The translations under genes and the position numbers were made by a program. Under the pieces are notes generated by a model. The model was given only the letters and a program-made list of their open reading frames with translations. It had not been told where the DNA came from and made no database searches. Of a stretch of DNA of 64,000 nt, positions 54,520 through 62,721 are shown piece after piece (the stretch's first letter is position 1; the number at the start of each line of letters is the position of its first letter). The DNA is from Lachnospiraceae bacterium (GTDB taxonomy: Bacteria > Bacillota > Clostridia > Lachnospirales > Lachnospiraceae): the NCBI GenBank assembly GCA_910574195.1, contig CAJTBF010000017.1, positions 1 to 64,000 of the forward strand, written 5' to 3'.

Positions 54520-54966
54520 CTACTCTTCTGCGCTGTTATCTACAATCGCAATACTCGAATCTCCTTTTTTTGCCTGCTCAATGACAGCCGCTTCCAGTTT
54601 CTGAAAAGAACCGTAGGAGGAAGTCGCCCCGCTCAGGGCGTCGATCTCCTTTTCGCCCTGTCCGTCCAGGAGCTGTCCGGCATAATAACGCGTATATTCA
54701 TTCGGGTAAGTACCGTTAGAATGCAGCATAGTCTGCATATAGGCATTATCCCAGCTCTTGATAAAACCGCTGGCATTCTCTGCGTTGTACTCTACGGAAA
54801 CAATGCGTCCTCCCTTCACCATGATCGTGACATATTCTTTCCATCCGAAATTAAATTCTGACGCCTGGGCAGTATAGTAGCCGTCCTGCAATCCTTCTGT
54901 CTTGCCGCACCCAGCAAGCAACAAAACCAGAAATAGCGGCAAAAATCTGCGAATGATCTGTCTCAT
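54520..54966 (-). CDS. FMN-binding-domain lipoprotein
   Basis: 148 residues: lipoprotein signal MRQIIRRFLPLFLVLLLAGC with the Cys at 20, then an FMN_bind domain ending in DALSGATSSYGSFQKLEAAV, the motif where FMN is covalently attached to Thr in related proteins. It would be an extracytoplasmic flavoprotein; the electron donor is unknown. The start overlaps the MCP stop (ATGA), so the chemoreceptor and this protein are made together. Confidence 0.88.
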   Translation of the reverse strand: MRQIIRRFLPLFLVLLLAGCGKTEGLQDGYYTAQASEFNFGWKEYVTIMVKGGRIVSVEYNAENASGFIKSWDNAYMQTMLHSNGTYPNEYTRYYAGQLLDGQGEKEIDALSGATSSYGSFQKLEAAVIEQAKKGDSSIAIVDNSAEE

Positions 54967-56987
54967 CTGTCACTCTCTCCCTTCAAAACAAAATTTTTCA
55001 CCTGAGCCTGAAGCTTTTCTGCCTCGTCCGCCAGCAATCTGCTGGATGTCTCTGTCCCTTCTGCATTCTGCAGGTTCCGGTCAGCAATCGCGGTAATCCC
55101 CCCAATCCGCTCTTCCATAGAAGTCAGAGCACTTCCCTGACCTTCCACGGCAATCACAAGCTGGTCTGTAATGCTACTGATCTGTGCGGAAACATCGGAT
55201 ATTGCCTCCAGGGAGCTTGCTGTCTCTTCATTCAGGTTTACACCGGTGCGGATAATAGAAATGGTATTTCCGATCATCTGTGTAGCGCTCTTAGCCGCCT
55301 CCGCGCTTTTGAAGGCTAGATTCTGAACCTCATTGGCCACTACGGCAAATCCACTGCCGGCGCTTCCTGCCCGCGCCGCCTCCACAGATGCGTTGAGTGC
55401 CAGAATGTTCGTCTGGAAGGAAATATCCTCAATCGCTTTGGAAATCTTCGTGATCTCATCGGCATTGGCGCTGATATCCTTCATAGCGCCAGACAAGGCG
55501 GCCATCTGCGTATTGGCCTTTTCAATGCACTGGGTGATCTCTTCTGTCTTGCTGCGGGTCTGGCCGCTGCTTTTTGTCACGTCTAAAAGCCGTTCCTTCA
55601 CCGTAGATACCTCTCCTACCAGCGCCTCGGCGGATTCATTCTGCTCAAGGGACGCCTGATGAAGCTGGCTGGACTGGCCGCTAAGCTCCTCCGCCATCTC
55701 GGCGAGCCTGACGGCGGCTGCGCGGAATCCTGCAATCGTCTCATTCATAGACCGGATAATGGAAGTCAGACTGTCGCGAATAAGGGTAAAGTCTCCTTTA
55801 TAATCCATCTGTGGCTCTACCCCCAGGTTCCCGTCTGCAATCCGGGTAAGTACCCGCCGGATATCCGATATGTACTGGTTAACGCTCTCCACCGTATCGT
55901 TGAGCGTCCGCGCCATCACACCAAGCTCATCTCCGGAATGTACAGCGACCACCTCTGTATGCAGATCTCCGTCGGACAAAGAAACCATCCGGTCCGTAAC
56001 GCTCCTAACCGGCCGGGAGATGGAATGCGCCAGCTTGAGGACCAGCAGAATAGAAATCACCAGCACAACAAAGGTACAGAGTACAGCCACCCACATCGCC
56101 CTGTTGATCAGATGATTGTAATCCGCTTTCGGCACCTGGATCACCAACGACCACTGCGTGCCTCGGATCGGCGAGAATGCCACCAGCATCTTTTTCCCGT
56201 CGATAGGAAATTCCGCTGAGCCGGTTTCTCCAGTAGTCACCCGGCTTATGGCCTCCTCGTTGCCATCACTGATTTGAGCCAGCGTTTTCTGTTCAAGAAC
56301 GAGGGACTGATCCGGATGCCCGGTGATGATTCCTTCCCGGTTCGCCATATATGCCGTACCGTTCTTCCCCAGATTGATACTGCTGATGATATCATCAATA
56401 GCATCATATTTGTAAACCCCTACGACATACATGAAAGTCTCTCCTGCTTCCTTCACCGGCATACCCATTGTAATGCCAAGGTTACTTTGAAAAGTCGTGA
56501 CAGAATCGGTCGTCAGATTATCTGTCTCCTTAAGAAGTCCGAAAAAACTATCGTCAAGGGCTTCCGGCGCACCTTCCATTCCCTGAAGGAGTTTCCCGTC
56601 AAGGCCATAGAGGGCAATGGTGTACAGCTCGTAGATCTCGGCTGCTTCGGCCAGAACGGCTTCACGGCGTTCTCTGACTGCCCCGGCATCGTTTGCATCT
56701 GCGCCCCAAACATCTTCGCCTGTCATCCGATAATCGCCGGCGATCGTCATCATCCGGTCCGCCAGGATATGGATATTGGCCTCCACGGATTTGGCGGACT
56801 GCCGCACCATGGGCTGCAGGCTGTCCAACAGGATACTGTTGGCCAGCGACTGCATAGAGAGCGCCATGATCGCACAGCAGATAACCACCAGCACCAGAAT
56901 ATTAAGAATTGTGTTTTTCAATATTCGTCCGTTCAGACTCCGTCTCTTCTCCTTCCCCCAAACGGAGCCTTTTTGCTTTTCTGTCAT
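54963..56987 (-). CDS. Methyl-accepting chemotaxis protein with dCache-type sensor
   Basis: 674 residues from ATG 56987 (AAGGAAGAAGTATAAG). One membrane span near residues 25-50, an extracellular double-Cache-like domain (about 55-320), a second span (VAVLCTFVVLVISILLVLKL), a HAMP domain, and a long coiled-coil signalling domain with the conserved tip (LNASVEAARAGSAGSGFAVV). It binds small molecules outside and controls CheA. Its stop overlaps the FMN-binding lipoprotein start, an unusual pairing. Confidence 0.93.
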   Translation of the reverse strand: MTEKQKGSVWGKEKRRSLNGRILKNTILNILVLVVICCAIMALSMQSLANSILLDSLQPMVRQSAKSVEANIHILADRMMTIAGDYRMTGEDVWGADANDAGAVRERREAVLAEAAEIYELYTIALYGLDGKLLQGMEGAPEALDDSFFGLLKETDNLTTDSVTTFQSNLGITMGMPVKEAGETFMYVVGVYKYDAIDDIISSINLGKNGTAYMANREGIITGHPDQSLVLEQKTLAQISDGNEEAISRVTTGETGSAEFPIDGKKMLVAFSPIRGTQWSLVIQVPKADYNHLINRAMWVAVLCTFVVLVISILLVLKLAHSISRPVRSVTDRMVSLSDGDLHTEVVAVHSGDELGVMARTLNDTVESVNQYISDIRRVLTRIADGNLGVEPQMDYKGDFTLIRDSLTSIIRSMNETIAGFRAAAVRLAEMAEELSGQSSQLHQASLEQNESAEALVGEVSTVKERLLDVTKSSGQTRSKTEEITQCIEKANTQMAALSGAMKDISANADEITKISKAIEDISFQTNILALNASVEAARAGSAGSGFAVVANEVQNLAFKSAEAAKSATQMIGNTISIIRTGVNLNEETASSLEAISDVSAQISSITDQLVIAVEGQGSALTSMEERIGGITAIADRNLQNAEGTETSSRLLADEAEKLQAQVKNFVLKGESDR

Positions 56988-57203
56988 CTTATACTTCTTC
57001 CTTTCTTTATAATAGTAACGAAAAAATCCACACAAAAACATGGCACCAGTCGAAACTGTTTCCGTATTTTCCAATGTGTGGTAATTATCTATAAGTATAA
57101 CATAACTATTGACTATCTTACAACATCTAATTGCCTACATCAAGATCCTCCGGAATCTGATCAGAGGAGTGCCCTAATCTAAAACGCAGCCAGTGATCTA
57201 ACA

Positions 57204-57252
57204 TAGCACGGCGTCCCTGTGATTCTAAAAAAATCACGGGGACGCCGTGCTA
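57204..57252 (-). terminator. Long hairpin between the MCP upstream region and the XRE gene
   Basis: TAGCACGGCGTCCC and GGGACGCCGTGCTA arms, extended by TGTGATT/AATCACG with one mismatch, give a stem of about 21 bp. It follows the XRE-regulator gene on the minus strand. It may be a terminator or a small mobile-element remnant; the T-run is inside the loop only. Confidence 0.5.
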
Positions 57253-57262
57253 CCCTGCAAAA

Positions 57263-57724
57263 TCATTTTCCACTTTTCTCTCTAGCTTTCCAGACAGATG
57301 CCAGAATGTCCTTCAGAACAAGAAAAGAATCCAGTTCACTATATCCATATTTCTTTTTCAGATCACATAACAGCTTATCTAATTCCGCCGTATAATAGAC
57401 CATGTCAACTTTATCCTGATATTGACTCAAAACCAGGTATTTTTTACTCCATGCTTTTGTCCAGTCTATCTTATTTGAAACTTCCGCTCTCGTATTATCA
57501 ATCGCTTCCTGTATCTTTTCTGTGTCAATATCAAACGCAACCAGTTCATCCAATGATAGTCCGTACAAAACTGTAAGCCTCTTTGTTTGGCGGATATCCG
57601 GCAAAGTCTCATCCGTCTCCCATTTTGAGACCGTCTGTCTGCTGATTCCTAACTTTTCCGCAACTTCCTCCTGGGACAACCCTTTTTTCTTCCGTGCATG
57701 AAACAAATGATTTCCTAAATCCAT
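57263..57724 (-). CDS. XRE-family transcription regulator
   Basis: 153 residues from ATG 57724 (TAGGAGGTTATGCC; upstream in-frame codons lie past the ribosome site). N-terminal HTH_3: GNHLFHARKKKGLSQEEVAE then KLGISRQTVSKWETDETLPD. The C-terminal half is a helical, charged domain with YYTAELDKLLCDLKKKYGYS. Ligand and targets are unknown. Confidence 0.85.
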   Translation of the reverse strand: MDLGNHLFHARKKKGLSQEEVAEKLGISRQTVSKWETDETLPDIRQTKRLTVLYGLSLDELVAFDIDTEKIQEAIDNTRAEVSNKIDWTKAWSKKYLVLSQYQDKVDMVYYTAELDKLLCDLKKKYGYSELDSFLVLKDILASVWKAREKSGK

Positions 57725-57850
57725 GGCATAACCTCCTAAATTATGATATGCCTCGATTATAATATCCTCATAACTCAAATGCCACCAGCCCAACCGTACA
57801 GTTCCGCCCGTGTTCTTCACACATCTCCGGAAGACTGCTCCGGAAAAAAT

Positions 57851-59437
57851 TTACAGATCTGCAAATACTTCCATCTGCTTTTTCAATTCCTCCACAATCT
57901 CTCTATTCACATCCATACGACTTGTAATATCCGCCATATCCTCCACAAGACTCCTGGTGCTGCCTGCAACTCCGCTGATTCTTGCCGCACCATCGTCAAT
58001 TGCTTTGGTAATACTTTCCATAGAATCGGCAATCTCAGCCATAGAATTTTGAAGCCTGTCCGTCCGACTGTTAAATGCATCTATCATTTCTTTCACATAG
58101 TCCGCATCTTCCTTATATTGTCTGCCGGATTGGACGAATCCCTGAAATTCTTTTAAAATAGTTTCACTTAGATAATCTGCTAATCCCTGAGAATGCCTGG
58201 ACAAATTATGCACCGCATCTGTAACAATCTGATTGACCTCCTGAATACGCCCAGCCGTTTCATTGCAAGAATTTGCCAAAGCTTTGATCTCCCTTGCAAC
58301 AACGGCAAACCCTTCTCCCGCCTTTCCTGCCCGCATTGCTTCTACTGAGGCGTTCAGAGCAATCAGATTGGTCGTAGAGGAAATCGACATAATCTCTTTC
58401 GTCAGACTATTTACCTGATCTACACTTTTGCTGTTCTCAATCGCTTCTCCCAGCACATCCAGAATGTCTGCCGCTTTCTTTTGGATCACCTCTGTATTGG
58501 TCTGCGCCAGCGCCTCCATTTCATTGGCACGCGCCTTCATCGCAGAGGAATACTCCGTAATCGTACCACATTCCTCTGCCATATCATGAACATCACCTTT
58601 GATATCCGCCGCACTGCGATTGATAATCGCCGCACTGTGCGCCACTTTCTGGATCGCATTGGATAAGGCATCCGCAAGGGAAGAAAGTCCACGGACACTC
58701 TTTCCTGACGTACGGGTATGTTTGAGCACTTCTCCAGTCACCTCGTCAAGCGTTTGGGAACTCTCCTGAAGTGTATCCACCGTACCCTTGATCGGTGTGA
58801 TCACATATCTTTTGATAATCCGAATCGCGGCAAACACCAATACCAGACATGTTATGATCGATGCGGCAGCAATGATCAAGGAGATGAGATAGACAAGCAG
58901 AAGTTTTTGCCTTGCACTGGCCGTCCGTGCACTGACAGCCGCATATAACTCGTCTGTATTCTCTGCTATGGCATCCCCAAAATGCGCCACATCACCGTTG
59001 GCATACGCATAGGCGTCCATTGTCTTGCTGTCCGCACTTGCACATACCAGATCAACCAGGGCATGCTGAAAGGAAACATAGTTTTCCAGAAGTTGCGCAT
59101 AGGTTTTCTCTTCCTCTTCTGTAATATAACTCTCATATTTTTTTAAAAATGTTTCCAAAGCCTTTTCTTCTTCTTTTATCTCTGCCACAACGGTGATCAT
59201 TGTATTATAATCTGTTGCAACAATATGAGACAATGCCATCTTATGGATCTTTGTCGTCGTATGCCGAATATTCTGCAGTGTCTCCGAACCCACCATATAA
59301 TTATCTACGATTTTTGATGCATTTGAATTCACATTATTGATACTAAAAACAGACAAAACATTTGAAATCAATGCCACAACACCTAGAAGTACAATGGGAA
59401 GTATCAGACGTTGTTGTATACGGAGTTTCTTTTTCAT
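57851..59437 (-). CDS. Methyl-accepting chemotaxis protein (4HB sensor type)
   Basis: 528 residues. Membrane span 1 ([20 protein letters not shown]), a four-helix-bundle ligand region (about 35-185), span 2 ([20 protein letters not shown]), then the signalling coiled coil with tip [21 protein letters not shown] typical HAMP domain is not obvious. It begins 35 bp after the stop of a solute-binding lipoprotein, so it is in one operon with it, and may read the loaded binding protein. Confidence 0.93.
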   Translation of the reverse strand: MKKKLRIQQRLILPIVLLGVVALISNVLSVFSINNVNSNASKIVDNYMVGSETLQNIRHTTTKIHKMALSHIVATDYNTMITVVAEIKEEEKALETFLKKYESYITEEEEKTYAQLLENYVSFQHALVDLVCASADSKTMDAYAYANGDVAHFGDAIAENTDELYAAVSARTASARQKLLLVYLISLIIAAASIITCLVLVFAAIRIIKRYVITPIKGTVDTLQESSQTLDEVTGEVLKHTRTSGKSVRGLSSLADALSNAIQKVAHSAAIINRSAADIKGDVHDMAEECGTITEYSSAMKARANEMEALAQTNTEVIQKKAADILDVLGEAIENSKSVDQVNSLTKEIMSISSTTNLIALNASVEAMRAGKAGEGFAVVAREIKALANSCNETAGRIQEVNQIVTDAVHNLSRHSQGLADYLSETILKEFQGFVQSGRQYKEDADYVKEMIDAFNSRTDRLQNSMAEIADSMESITKAIDDGAARISGVAGSTRSLVEDMADITSRMDVNREIVEELKKQMEVFADL

Positions 59438-59472
59438 CTTCTTTCAATGAATCCTTTCGATTTGTATTACCA

Positions 59473-60705
59473 TTATCTTGCAGATACACCTTCCACCATC
59501 TCATTTAACTGTTCCTGCAAATCTTGTCCGGTGGGATTGCCTTCTGCCATATTTCCCGCAAATTTCGAAACCGGATCCCAAAATTTCCCGCCCACACGTT
59601 GAAGTTGGGAAAATTCTGACTGCTCCAAAAGTGCGGCGATGGCCGGGGACTCCTGAATCTGGGCAGAATCGGCAACCGCGATATTAGACGGCCCCTGTCC
59701 ACGCATCTCAAACCGAAGCCGTTGGTTCTCCTCATTGGTAATCCATTCTGCAAGTTTCACTGCCCATTCCCGATGTTCAGAGTAAGCATTTACACCAATC
59801 AATTTACAACCAGAAAAAGAGGCCATTTGAATTTGACGATTATTACAGGTATAGGTTGGAAGCTTGGAGGCTCCTGTGTTCTCGCCCCAGGCTTCCTGGA
59901 TTGCAACAGCATTCCATACCCCACTGACGCCTGCAATCACGGAACCGTTTCGTACGCCTTCCAGGAATGCTTCGTCGGTCTGATTGGCAAAACCTGGACT
60001 ACTGGCAATTCGCAGCATCGCCTGCGCCACATCAACGCCCCGGATCTCTCCCTCCGCCTGATTCCATGTACAGTAATTGGTGATTCCATCTTCATTCAAC
60101 CCAATCTGAAGTCCCGTATTCCCAAAAAAAGAATACACATACCAAGCCGAAGACCAATCCATTGTAAACCGTCTACCGCTTGTCACCGCAGCCTGTAAGA
60201 TCCCATCCAATGTTCTTGCCTGTTCTTCCGTAATATACTGCTTGTTATAATACAAAAAGTACCCGTTATCTGCAGTCAAGGGATAGGCATATAACTTTTC
60301 ATTTACAGTCGCAGCTTCTACTGCACTCGGTAGATTTTTCCCCCGGATCTCCTCGGCATTCTCAATCGGATCCAACGCCCCGGCAGCCGCTAACGCATTG
60401 AGCTGATCATCTGCAAAAGTAAATACATCCGCGCCTTCCTCCAAACCGCCGAGCAGCGCATCCTTACACTGCGACTCTCCCTGCGCTTCAAATAAAATCT
60501 GAAAATCCGCCTGGCCCTGATACTCTGCTTGAAACCCCTGCATGATCTGTTCCATTAGAGCCATATCCTCTTCGGCTCCCCACACAGTCAATTCTACTTT
60601 CGGGATTTTTGTATCCATGGAATCCGTTTTCTTCGCAGTATTACATCCTGTAAGCACTGCAGTACACAGAATCCCCAAAAGTAATCCATATATTTTTCTT
60701 CCCAT
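59473..60705 (-). CDS. ABC-type sugar-binding lipoprotein (solute-binding protein, family 1)
   Basis: 410 residues from ATG 60705. Lipoprotein signal GLLLGILCTAVLTGC with Cys at 21, then an SBP_bac_1 fold (KVELTVWGAEEDMALMEQIM, EGADVFTFADDQLNALAAAG, YAYPLTADNGYFLYYNKQYI). No permease or ATPase genes are near. It lies in an operon with an MCP, which suggests a chemosensory role rather than transport. Ligand unknown, perhaps a maltodextrin-like sugar. Confidence 0.9.
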   Translation of the reverse strand: MGRKIYGLLLGILCTAVLTGCNTAKKTDSMDTKIPKVELTVWGAEEDMALMEQIMQGFQAEYQGQADFQILFEAQGESQCKDALLGGLEEGADVFTFADDQLNALAAAGALDPIENAEEIRGKNLPSAVEAATVNEKLYAYPLTADNGYFLYYNKQYITEEQARTLDGILQAAVTSGRRFTMDWSSAWYVYSFFGNTGLQIGLNEDGITNYCTWNQAEGEIRGVDVAQAMLRIASSPGFANQTDEAFLEGVRNGSVIAGVSGVWNAVAIQEAWGENTGASKLPTYTCNNRQIQMASFSGCKLIGVNAYSEHREWAVKLAEWITNEENQRLRFEMRGQGPSNIAVADSAQIQESPAIAALLEQSEFSQLQRVGGKFWDPVSKFAGNMAEGNPTGQDLQEQLNEMVEGVSAR

Positions 60706-60795
60706 ATGTATTCCATCCTTTATATTTCTACTTTTTTGCATTCCATAATATACTTCAAAAACGGATGATTTGTGTATATATCAGCATGTTATTTT

Positions 60796-60824
60796 ATTAT
60801 AGCATCAATGGAATCCTTCTGCAA
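60796..60824 (-). promoter_or_regulatory. Promoter of the binding protein-MCP operon
   Basis: Minus strand TTGCAG, 17 bp, TATAAT. Confidence 0.65.
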
Positions 60825-60921
60825 TACGAAAGAACTTGTGTTTTCATCGTTTCTTTATTGTAAAAATGCAAGGAAAATCGACGAAAAAACGGAGAAACTG
60901 TCATTATAGGAGTAAATAAAG

Positions 60922-61640
60922 ATGAAAGGAAACTTATGGATGGAAATTAGAAATGAACGAAAAAAAGGACTTAGTTATACTGAAATAGCCAGAAAACATC
61001 ACATTAATCCAAGAGCAGCCAAGAAATATGCTCAATCAGATACCAAACCAGTATATACGCTTACTGCTCCCAAACCTTCAAAGCTTGCCCCATACAAGCA
61101 TTTAATCGATATGTGGATGGAAGAAGCTCCATACAGCGCAGTACGTCTTCATGAAAAACTAATGGAACAGGGATGTGACTGTAAATATACAATTGTACGG
61201 CAGTACGTTGCAACAAGAAAAGCGAACTTATCAGATACTTTGGTGGAGATCCTCAAGAAATTCTGTATGACAACATGAAGCAGGTTGTTGTAAAAAGGAT
61301 GATGAAACAATCTGAAAGTGAATAAAATAAACAGTTTGAAGATTTTGCCGGATTTTACAGTTATAAACCTATATTGTGTCGCCCATACAGAGGTCAGACA
61401 AAAGGTTAAGTTGAACAAATCGTAAGAGATGTAAGGGAAAACTTTATGGTAGGAGTTAAATATAACTCATTGGAAGATTTAAACAGTCAGGCACATGCAT
61501 GGTGTAATAAAATAAATGCCAAAGTCCATGGCACTACAAATGAACGTCCTATTGCCAGGCTGCCAGTGGAAAATCTTCAGCCATTAAAAAGGGAATACAT
61601 TATTGATAAGATAAATTTAAGAAGAGTTGAAAAAGACTGC
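60922..61640 (+). pseudogene. IS21-family istA transposase remnant
   Basis: The first 118 residues (MKGNLWMEIRNERKKGLSYT...ITEIARKHHINPR type HTH, then YKHLIDMWMEEAPYSAVRLH) match the start of IstA. After a stop at 61278 the C-terminal catalytic end reappears at 61340-61640: ILCRPYRGQTKG, an in-frame TAA, then VEQIVRDVRENFMVGVKYNS. A central section is missing. No istB is seen. The insertion sequence is dead; the broken ends lie in the middle of other mobile debris. Confidence 0.8.
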
Positions 61641-61874
61641 CTCCTCCTCACATTTCCCGATAAACAGCATACTGGGAAGATATGTGACATAATAGAAAGG
61701 CAGAAATCTCATGCCTGCTGTCATCCATTCCGGTACATGAATATCAAAATCATCTACCGCAATTTTTTCTTCATATTCCCTGTGAAACAGGCCCTTAATA
61801 CTTCCGGCCAGGCCCTCCTGCTTTTTATACCGTTTATACTTTTTCGTTAAATTCTCTGTCTCAATTATCTTCAT
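61617..61874 (-). pseudogene. ABC-2 type transporter remnant: ATPase start fused to permease end by deletion
   Basis: From ATG 61874 (ACTGGAGGTTTTCAAA) the protein begins as an ABC ATPase, MKIIETENLTKKYKRYKKQE ... KIAVDDFDIHVPEW, and then jumps, without Walker A, to FLPFYYVTYLPSMLFIGKCE, the C-terminal segment of the partner permease. About two genes' worth of sequence is lost. The remaining 86 residues cannot bind ATP. The 3' end overlaps the istA remnant on the opposite strand. Confidence 0.7.
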
Positions 61875-61913
61875 TTTGAAAACCTCCAGTTTAAATATTA
61901 GCATAAAAAAATG

Positions 61914-61953
61914 TGGTTTCTGCCTATCATTACATAGACTGAAACCACAGATG
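61914..61953 (-). terminator. Hairpin with T-run, minus strand
   Basis: TGTGGTTTC and GAAACCACA pair; the minus strand continues TTTTTTTATGC. It looks like a terminator of a gene now lost upstream. Confidence 0.6.
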
Positions 61954-62350
61954 TATATATCTTAAGATGATGAAAAAAGCAAAACATCCACATAAAAGGA
62001 AAGCAGCAATGACCTGAAAAATGCAGCCCATTTGCTCGCAGAAATAAAAAAACATGACACCACAGTCATACCTTACCGCGCAAGCGCCCGCTCCAGAGGA
62101 GCATGCATTACGGTATACCCGAATGGGTATACCTTTCCCGCTTTCTTATCCATCATAATAAGACAATTATTCCCGGTGTATGCAGTATTCTGTAAGGCAG
62201 AAACAACCGGCATTCAATAATGCCAAAAAGGGTAACACAAATAAAGCACTCTATTCCATGCTTACCCTCTCATAAAATTTAGTTGTCCTTTGTCATTACA
62301 GAAACAATTAACATCCACATACCTGCTCTTTCTTGAAATATGGTCTTATA
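61954..62350. other. Gene-free stretch with one palindrome
   Basis: About 400 bp without a supportable gene. GGTATACCC-GAAT-GGGTATACC at 62112-62133 is a perfect 9-bp hairpin with a tetraloop. The open frame at 62032-62220 has no ribosome site and unusual composition, so I do not call it. Confidence 0.5.
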
Positions 62351-62521
62351 TTAGCTTATAACTTTGTCAATGTCAAGCATTTTAGCCTGGATACATGGTG
62401 AGAATTCCCGCTGCATTGGCAAGGATTTTTTTAACAGGTTTCCTGCCTTTTCCCGATATGCTATGTATTGATAAACTTTACTTTGTATGAGCAGATGGAT
62501 GACCGCCCGAAAAAAGAACAT
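62351..62521 (-). CDS. 56-residue small protein, second copy of 9063-9191
   Basis: ATG at 62521 (GGAGAG seven bases upstream) reads MFFFRAVIHLLIQSKVYQYI, then AYREKAGNLLKKSLPMQREF, and then diverges into a 16-residue tail ending DIDKVIS. Similarity to the copy beside tet(O) stops near 62397, where the surrounding DNA also diverges, so the tail is probably read from unrelated DNA after a rearrangement. It follows a sensor kinase, as the other copy follows tet(O)-KTR. Confidence 0.6.
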   Translation of the reverse strand: MFFFRAVIHLLIQSKVYQYIAYREKAGNLLKKSLPMQREFSPCIQAKMLDIDKVIS

Positions 62522-62612
62522 AAAAAATCTCTCCAAACTCCAAAAGGCGAAGTCCGAGAGTGTTCAAAGCACGGCAAATCGGCTCACCGAAACATCGTTT
62601 TTTTGTTTGGTG
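62408..62612. repeat. Diverged repeat of 9076-9283
   Basis: The small ORF and its upstream DNA share long matching stretches with 9076-9283 (for example GATATGCTATGTATTGATAA and CGCCCGAAAAAA), broken by a less similar segment between ORF and hairpin. It marks homologous mobile-element flanks at two loci. Confidence 0.75.
62585..62612 (-). ncRNA. Hairpin matching the one at 9255-9283
   Basis: Minus strand CACCAAAC, A-rich loop with CGAT, GTTTCGGTG. It is placed upstream of the small ORF as in the other copy, with one covarying base pair. Confidence 0.4.
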
Positions 62613-62692
62613 GGAAACATTTCATTTCATCCTTTCACTTTCAAAATAGTACAAGCTATTTTTGAAGATTTCATAAAGATTAAAAATAGTGA

Positions 62693-62711
62693 GCGATACT
62701 GTTTGCATCGC
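62693..62711 (-). terminator. Weak terminator after the sensor kinase
   Basis: GCGAT and ATCGC pair around a nine-base loop; the minus strand continues TCACTATTTTTAA. The stem is short. Confidence 0.4.
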
Positions 62712-62721
62712 CCATGAAATT

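Noticed and set aside
62032-62220. 62-codon plus-strand ORF
   Set aside because: No ribosome site, odd composition, and it spans a palindrome; left as uncalled.
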